Below are positions 61,185 through 64,000 of a DNA stretch of 64,000 nucleotides, piece by piece; the first letter of the stretch is position 1, and every line of letters begins with the position of its first letter. The DNA is taken from contig NZ_PEIG01000001.1 in NCBI RefSeq assembly GCF_002749975.1, forward strand, positions 666,787 through 730,786, in the 5' to 3' direction. This DNA comes from Gloeocapsopsis sp. IPPAS B-1203 (GTDB lineage Bacteria > Cyanobacteriota > Cyanobacteriia > Cyanobacteriales > Chroococcidiopsidaceae). The notes beneath the pieces were generated by a model. The model saw nothing but the letters and a program-made list of their open reading frames with translations, made no database searches and had not been told where the DNA came from. The position numbers and the translations under genes were made by a program.

Positions 61185-61608
61185 TTAGTTTCTTCGCTCA
61201 CCCCTACTGATAGTATCAAGTTCTTCAGGCAAGATTACGGAATCTCCGCCTTAACAAATCCAGACGGATCGCGAGTTACTATTGCATCCACGTTATGCAT
61301 TACCGCACAGACATACTGTAGTGCATCCTCAAAATCTTGAAAATTCAGTGCAAGCGCTCGTTCTAGTATTTCTAAATCGATTGCACAAATGTTTAAATCT
61401 GACAGAACTTGCGTAATAGCATCTTGAGCCACTACTCTCCCTGCTGCTCTACAGACGATATAATAAATGTTGGTGATTGTCGTTGCTGCAATAAATCCCT
61501 CAACATCTCCAGCATCAATACGCTCAAAAATATTGCTGCATTTTCCACAAACGGCTCTCGTTCTTGCAAGAAGTCAAGAACCACATTAGTATCAATCAAA
61601 ATCCGCAT
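61185..61608 (-). pseudogene. PIN-domain toxin (VapC-like), frameshifted
   Basis: The start ATG 61606-61608 encodes MRILIDTNVVLDFLQEREPFVENAA with the first catalytic Asp. A one-base loss in the T5 run at 61526-61530 (minus strand) moves the frame to ERIDAGDVEGFIAATTITNIYYIVC and DFEDALQYVCAVMHNVDAIVTRDPSGF, the rest of a PIN domain. Near 61237 a second missing base leads to an early TAA; the restored frame would read PVILPEELD and end at 61185-61187. The antitoxin upstream is intact, and TAATG links their ends. Confidence 0.8.
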
Positions 61609-61826
61609 TACTGATATTTTTCGGTCAAATAAGTTATGTACTCCTCTTGAGGATCAGTTTCTCCTGTAATAGTTGAATTCACAATTCCTCGCAGTCGAGA
61701 CAGATTTCTCTGTTTGGGCTTGGGATGTGCTTCGCGTTTGAGAGACTCCAAAAGAGCTTGTATCAACTGCCAGCGATCGCTAATCGGTAATTGTAATGCC
61801 TGTTTTTGCAATTCTGGCAATGTCAT
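61608..61826 (-). CDS. Antitoxin paired with the broken PIN toxin
   Basis: The 72-residue product is MTLPELQKQALQLPISDRWQLIQALLESL plus a basic then acidic tail ending EYITYLTEKYQ. The start ATG 61824-61826 has GAGGAGA 7 nt upstream; earlier ATGs in the ORF are too close to this site. The first 25 residues are nearly identical to the antitoxin at 63488. The tails differ. Its toxin partner is frameshifted, so this may be an orphan antitoxin. Confidence 0.8.
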   Translation of the reverse strand: MTLPELQKQALQLPISDRWQLIQALLESLKREAHPKPKQRNLSRLRGIVNSTITGETDPQEEYITYLTEKYQ

Positions 61827-61975
61827 CAGCATTCTCCTCAATCCAGCCTATAAAATCATTTTAACGAGCCAAGTGACAACTCTAGTTAACACATCATGGC
61901 ATCTTTCTTATTCAAGAGTCACTGAAGCTAGTTCATGGAAATGCGATCGCATCACTTTTTGGCGACTTCTCTAAG
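61769..61975. repeat. 207-bp direct repeat, copy 1
   Basis: The segment GCCAGCGATCGCTAATCGG...CGACTTCTCTAAG recurs at 63673-63879 with about four mismatches over 207 bp. It covers the antitoxin N-terminal codons, its promoter region, and a fragment of the large methyltransferase gene's 5' end. Confidence 0.92.
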
Positions 61976-62048
61976 GCAATTCTGGGTTAGGTTTGGTATC
62001 AAACTGCTGTCGAATCTTCTCACTAATTTCAGTCAAAACCTGATTCAT
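61943..62048 (-). pseudogene. 5' fragment of the large methyltransferase gene
   Basis: From ATG 62046-62048 the minus strand reads MNQVLTEISEKIRQQFDTK and then, after a one-base loss, ...LEKSPKSDAIA-like codons that stop being recognisable at about 61943. The match is to the first 35 codons of the gene at 57283-58605 (SEKIRQQFDTGPYPRI). Upstream sequence (CTAATATGCCCA at about 62086) also matches. A relic of a duplicated gene copy. Confidence 0.78.
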
Positions 62049-62312
62049 ATCCTGCAAGTCCTACTGCTAATTTACTTCAATTGCTAATATGCCCAGATTT
62101 GAGTAAAATCTTGCAAGCACACTAGTGTATTTGTGTGTCAGAGGATGAAAGTGCGATTAGAGTAATTAACAAAAGTGCGATCGCGCCAAAAATTATAGTA
62201 ATAGTCAAGACAGTTAGGACATGACAGAGACTTAGAATCATTACTTGAACTATCGCTTAACCCTAAACCCTAACCTCTGACCTCTACTATAATTCTAAGT
62301 ATTAAGCAGGAC
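62049..62312. other. Noncoding region between fragment and PIN module
   Basis: No gene. One HIP1 is present near 62178. ACCCTAAACCCTAACCTCTGACC at about 62260-62282 is a short repeat-like run. Confidence 0.35.
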
Positions 62313-62699
62313 TTACCAAATCACCTCAACTGAGTATTTGATAATTTGCTTATCTAAAGTAACAATCGGCATTTTCTCAATTTGGCTTTGAGCAATCAGT
62401 ATTCGATCAAAAGGATCTCGATGCAAATCTGGTAAATTCACCACCTGCAAAGCGTGAGTTATTTGAATCGATAAACTCTCAAATCGGTTCATTGCTAATC
62501 GACTGGGAATATAACGTTCTGGAATATCAGGTAAAATCAGTTTTCCTAAACGCACTTTAATGACGATTTCCCATGCACTCGCAGCACTCAAGTAGAATAT
62601 ATTACTAGGCTCAATGATTAAACTTCGCACCGTAGAGGAAAGCCTAGAATCATCTGTAACCCACCAAAGAAACGTATGCGTATCGAGTATTGCTCTCAT
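62313..62699 (-). CDS. PIN-domain toxin (VapC-like)
   Basis: From ATG 62697-62699 the 128-residue protein opens MRAILDTHTFLWWVTDD, typical of the cyanobacterial and mycobacterial VapC group with LDTHTFLWW. The other acidic positions are in SAASAWEIVIKVRLGK, DPFDRILIAQS and VTLDKQI. All are intact. It overlaps the antitoxin stop by 4 nt (ATGA), so translation is coupled. Confidence 0.88.
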   Translation of the reverse strand: MRAILDTHTFLWWVTDDSRLSSTVRSLIIEPSNIFYLSAASAWEIVIKVRLGKLILPDIPERYIPSRLAMNRFESLSIQITHALQVVNLPDLHRDPFDRILIAQSQIEKMPIVTLDKQIIKYSVEVIW

Positions 62700-62944
62700 T
62701 CTACCTGGTCTACAGGGCAAAGAAAGTCATTAAGAATATCTTCTGGTAGGGGATCATCAAAATCAGCAGCAATGACGACTTGATCGCGATCTAAGCCTGG
62801 AATTCGCACTGATGGCTTATCAATCGGTACTATTCGCGCAATTGGAGTACCAGCTTGTGAAATAATGACTTCTTCTCCAGATAAAACTTGACCTAGCAAT
62901 TGTGCTAACTCTGCCTGTGCTTGTGGAAGTTCTACATAAAGCAT
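62696..62944 (-). CDS. Phd/YefM-type antitoxin
   Basis: The 82-residue protein has the Phd/YefM DNA-binding N-terminus (VELPQAQAELAQLLGQVLSGEEVIISQAGTPIARIVP), then an acidic C-terminal tail (DFDDPLPEDILNDF) that binds the PIN toxin. It is first in the operon and probably represses it. The intergenic region upstream (62945-63065) holds one HIP1 octamer. Confidence 0.87.
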   Translation of the reverse strand: MLYVELPQAQAELAQLLGQVLSGEEVIISQAGTPIARIVPIDKPSVRIPGLDRDQVVIAADFDDPLPEDILNDFLCPVDQVE

Positions 62945-63065
62945 TTGATAATTACTCCCAACTTATCACTTAATATTAACCATAGCGCGATCGCCCGCAC
63001 TGTTGCTGTAGTTGTCATATAAATTGCGATCTTCCCAGAAACATCTAAAAATGCTCTTTGTGTTG

Positions 63066-63491
63066 CTACAATTCTAACTGGGATAGCATTGTCAAAAAAT
63101 CTTGTGGCATCATTGCACAAACAGAAGAAGCCATAAAATCTGGTGTATTTCGCGTCACAATAACCTCTAAACCAGCAACATTGGCTACTGCGCTTGTTAC
63201 TGCATCTTCAAAGTCTGTCATTGAGCTTTGCAACGCTTGCCGAATTACCTCATCTGTTACACTAGCAACTTGAATGTGTTGCAAAATCTTCGCAAGTTGC
63301 TGGCGTGCCGACTGATTGCCAATTTGACGCCGCAAAACATAGAAAATATTAGTAACTGCATGACCTGAAACATAACCTTGTACTTGTTGCTGCGTAACTG
63401 TATTCAATGCTTGTGCAGAAGCTATAACAAACGGCTGGCGCTGTGCTAAAACATCTAGCAACACATCACTATCAAACAACACCCGCTTCAA
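63066..63491 (-). CDS. PIN-domain toxin (VapC-like), intact paralogue
   Basis: The 141-residue protein has MKRVLFDSDVLLDVLAQRQPF with the first Asp pair, VSGHAVTNIFYVL, SSMTDFEDAVTSAVA and VIVTRNTPDFM. It is the same PIN subfamily as the broken copy at 61185 (shared order of DxDVLxxxxxREPF, DFEDA, VTR), but only distantly similar in sequence. Its ATG overlaps the antitoxin stop by 4 nt. Confidence 0.88.
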   Translation of the reverse strand: MKRVLFDSDVLLDVLAQRQPFVIASAQALNTVTQQQVQGYVSGHAVTNIFYVLRRQIGNQSARQQLAKILQHIQVASVTDEVIRQALQSSMTDFEDAVTSAVANVAGLEVIVTRNTPDFMASSVCAMMPQDFLTMLSQLEL

Positions 63492-63730
63492 CGGTACTTC
63501 TCCTCAAGATAATCCACATAGGATTCTGTTGTATCTGCTGTATCTAGTGTGATGACACCGATTAAACTTTGAGTCCAAGGATCGAGATCCATTAAAGACT
63601 TTTCCTTTTCAGTTGAACTCGGAGAAATTGACGTTTCTTGTTGAATTGATGCTAGTAATAACTGAACTAAACGCCAGCGATCGCTAATCGGTAATTGTAA
63701 TGCCTGTTTTTGCAATTCTGGCAACGTCAT
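63488..63730 (-). CDS. Antitoxin paired with intact PIN toxin
   Basis: The 80-residue product MTLPELQKQALQLPISDRWRLVQLLLASIQ shares its first half and promoter with the antitoxin at 61608 through the 207-bp duplication. The second half (LDPWTQSLIGVITLDTADTTESYVDYLEEKYR, in pieces) is different, apart from the common Y..YL.EKY end. GAGGAGA precedes the start ATG. The pairing of a shared DNA-binding half with divergent toxin-binding halves fits toxin-antitoxin module evolution. Confidence 0.83.
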   Translation of the reverse strand: MTLPELQKQALQLPISDRWRLVQLLLASIQQETSISPSSTEKEKSLMDLDPWTQSLIGVITLDTADTTESYVDYLEEKYR

Positions 63731-63879
63731 CAGAATTCTCCTCAATCCAGCCTATAAAATCATTTTAACGAGCCAAGTGACAACTCTAATTAACACATCA
63801 TGGCATCTTTCTTATTCGAGAGTCACTGAAGCTAGTTCATGGAAATGCGATCGCATCACTTTTTGGCGACTTCTCTAAG
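63673..63879. repeat. 207-bp direct repeat, copy 2
   Basis: This is the partner of 61769-61975. Identity ends abruptly at 63879, where GAGGATGTTTGAAAAGTC begins, the terminal sequence of an IS5-type element. Copy 1 instead continues into the methyltransferase fragment. Confidence 0.92.
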
Positions 63880-64000
63880 AGGATGTTTGAAAAGTCAAAG
63901 CGCGTTAAAAATCATGCAAGTCGTCGAACCATAATACGGATCATGGCAATATAAATAAAAGTCTCCGAGGTTTGTGGTAGTCGTTCATAATCTTTACTTA
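63879..64000 (-). mobile_element. Right-edge partial IS5-family insertion sequence
   Basis: GAGGATGTTTGAAAAGTC at 63879-63896 resembles terminal inverted repeats of IS5-group elements common in cyanobacteria. Within it lies the 3' end of a transposase on the minus strand. The other end lies outside the window, so length and target duplication cannot be read. Confidence 0.75.
63912..64000 (-). CDS. IS5-family transposase, C-terminal end (partial)
   Basis: The last 28 codons are visible on the minus strand. They include DYERLPQTSETFIYIAMI and RIMVRRLA, then TGA at 63912-63914. This ending is a well-known tail of IS5-family DDE transposases. The catalytic residues lie beyond the window. Confidence 0.78.
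   Translation of the reverse strand, partial: SKDYERLPQTSETFIYIAMIRIMVRRLA

Noticed and set aside
61062..61340. Rightward 92-residue frame
   Set aside because: It is antisense to the PIN pseudogene, whose codons explain the sequence.

Overview
The window is chromosomal DNA from a cyanobacterium. The octamer GCGATCGC (HIP1) occurs dozens of times inside and between genes. Intergenic regions carry TAATGGG/ATTACCA-type short tandem repeats. The gene content is typical of filamentous or Chroococcidiopsis/Gloeocapsa-like lineages: SLH porin-like protein, AMIN-TonB receptor, Uma2 and Rpn nuclease families, CYP120-like P450, pentapeptide repeats. The exact genus cannot be fixed from sequence alone.

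Layout. 0-6 kb: the 5' part of a histidine kinase, then a c-di-AMP (ydaO/yuaA) riboswitch leading a NitT/TauT-type ABC importer (permease, Tat-lipoprotein binding protein, ATPase) and an ArsB/NhaD-superfamily permease. 6-29 kb: mostly ordinary core and conserved genes (polA, phosphohexomutase, rsmI, PfkB kinase, CysQ-like phosphatase, S9 peptidase, pterin dehydratase, several methyltransferases, three Uma2 nucleases, a kinase-like membrane protein, a TPR protein). 28.6-35.7 kb: a siderophore locus (AraC regulator, TonB receptor, a frameshifted FecB-like binding protein) interleaved with three Rpn-family nuclease genes, two of them decayed. 36-45 kb: an exporter ABC half-transporter, a degenerate serine recombinase, glyoxalase-fold and pentapeptide proteins, ilvD, and a P450 enclosed by a long imperfect inverted repeat.

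45-49.2 kb and 58.8-63.9 kb are toxin-antitoxin islands: DUF4258/DUF2283 (broken), MNT/HepT (HepT lacks its motif His), PIN/antitoxin, HEPN/MNT, RelE/antitoxin, and three PIN modules. They are surrounded by clusters of HIP1 repeats, a TnpB-only IS200/IS605-type element, a 207-bp direct duplication, gene fragments and an IS5-type end at the right edge. Between them, 49.8-58.6 kb holds a surface/pilus cluster: a double GT4 glycosyltransferase, a retropepsin-like protease with a DUF5678 protein, a SPINDLY-type (GT41) O-GlcNAc-transferase-like protein, two tandem type IV pilins and a large methyltransferase. The grouping suggests pilin or surface glycosylation.

The points most worth a second look are the c-di-AMP riboswitch on a nitrate/taurine-like importer, the P450 cassette bounded by inverted repeats, the HepT with a substituted catalytic His next to a DUF433-MNT in-frame fusion, the TnpB element with a readable right end and guide, and the many exactly traceable pseudogene lesions.
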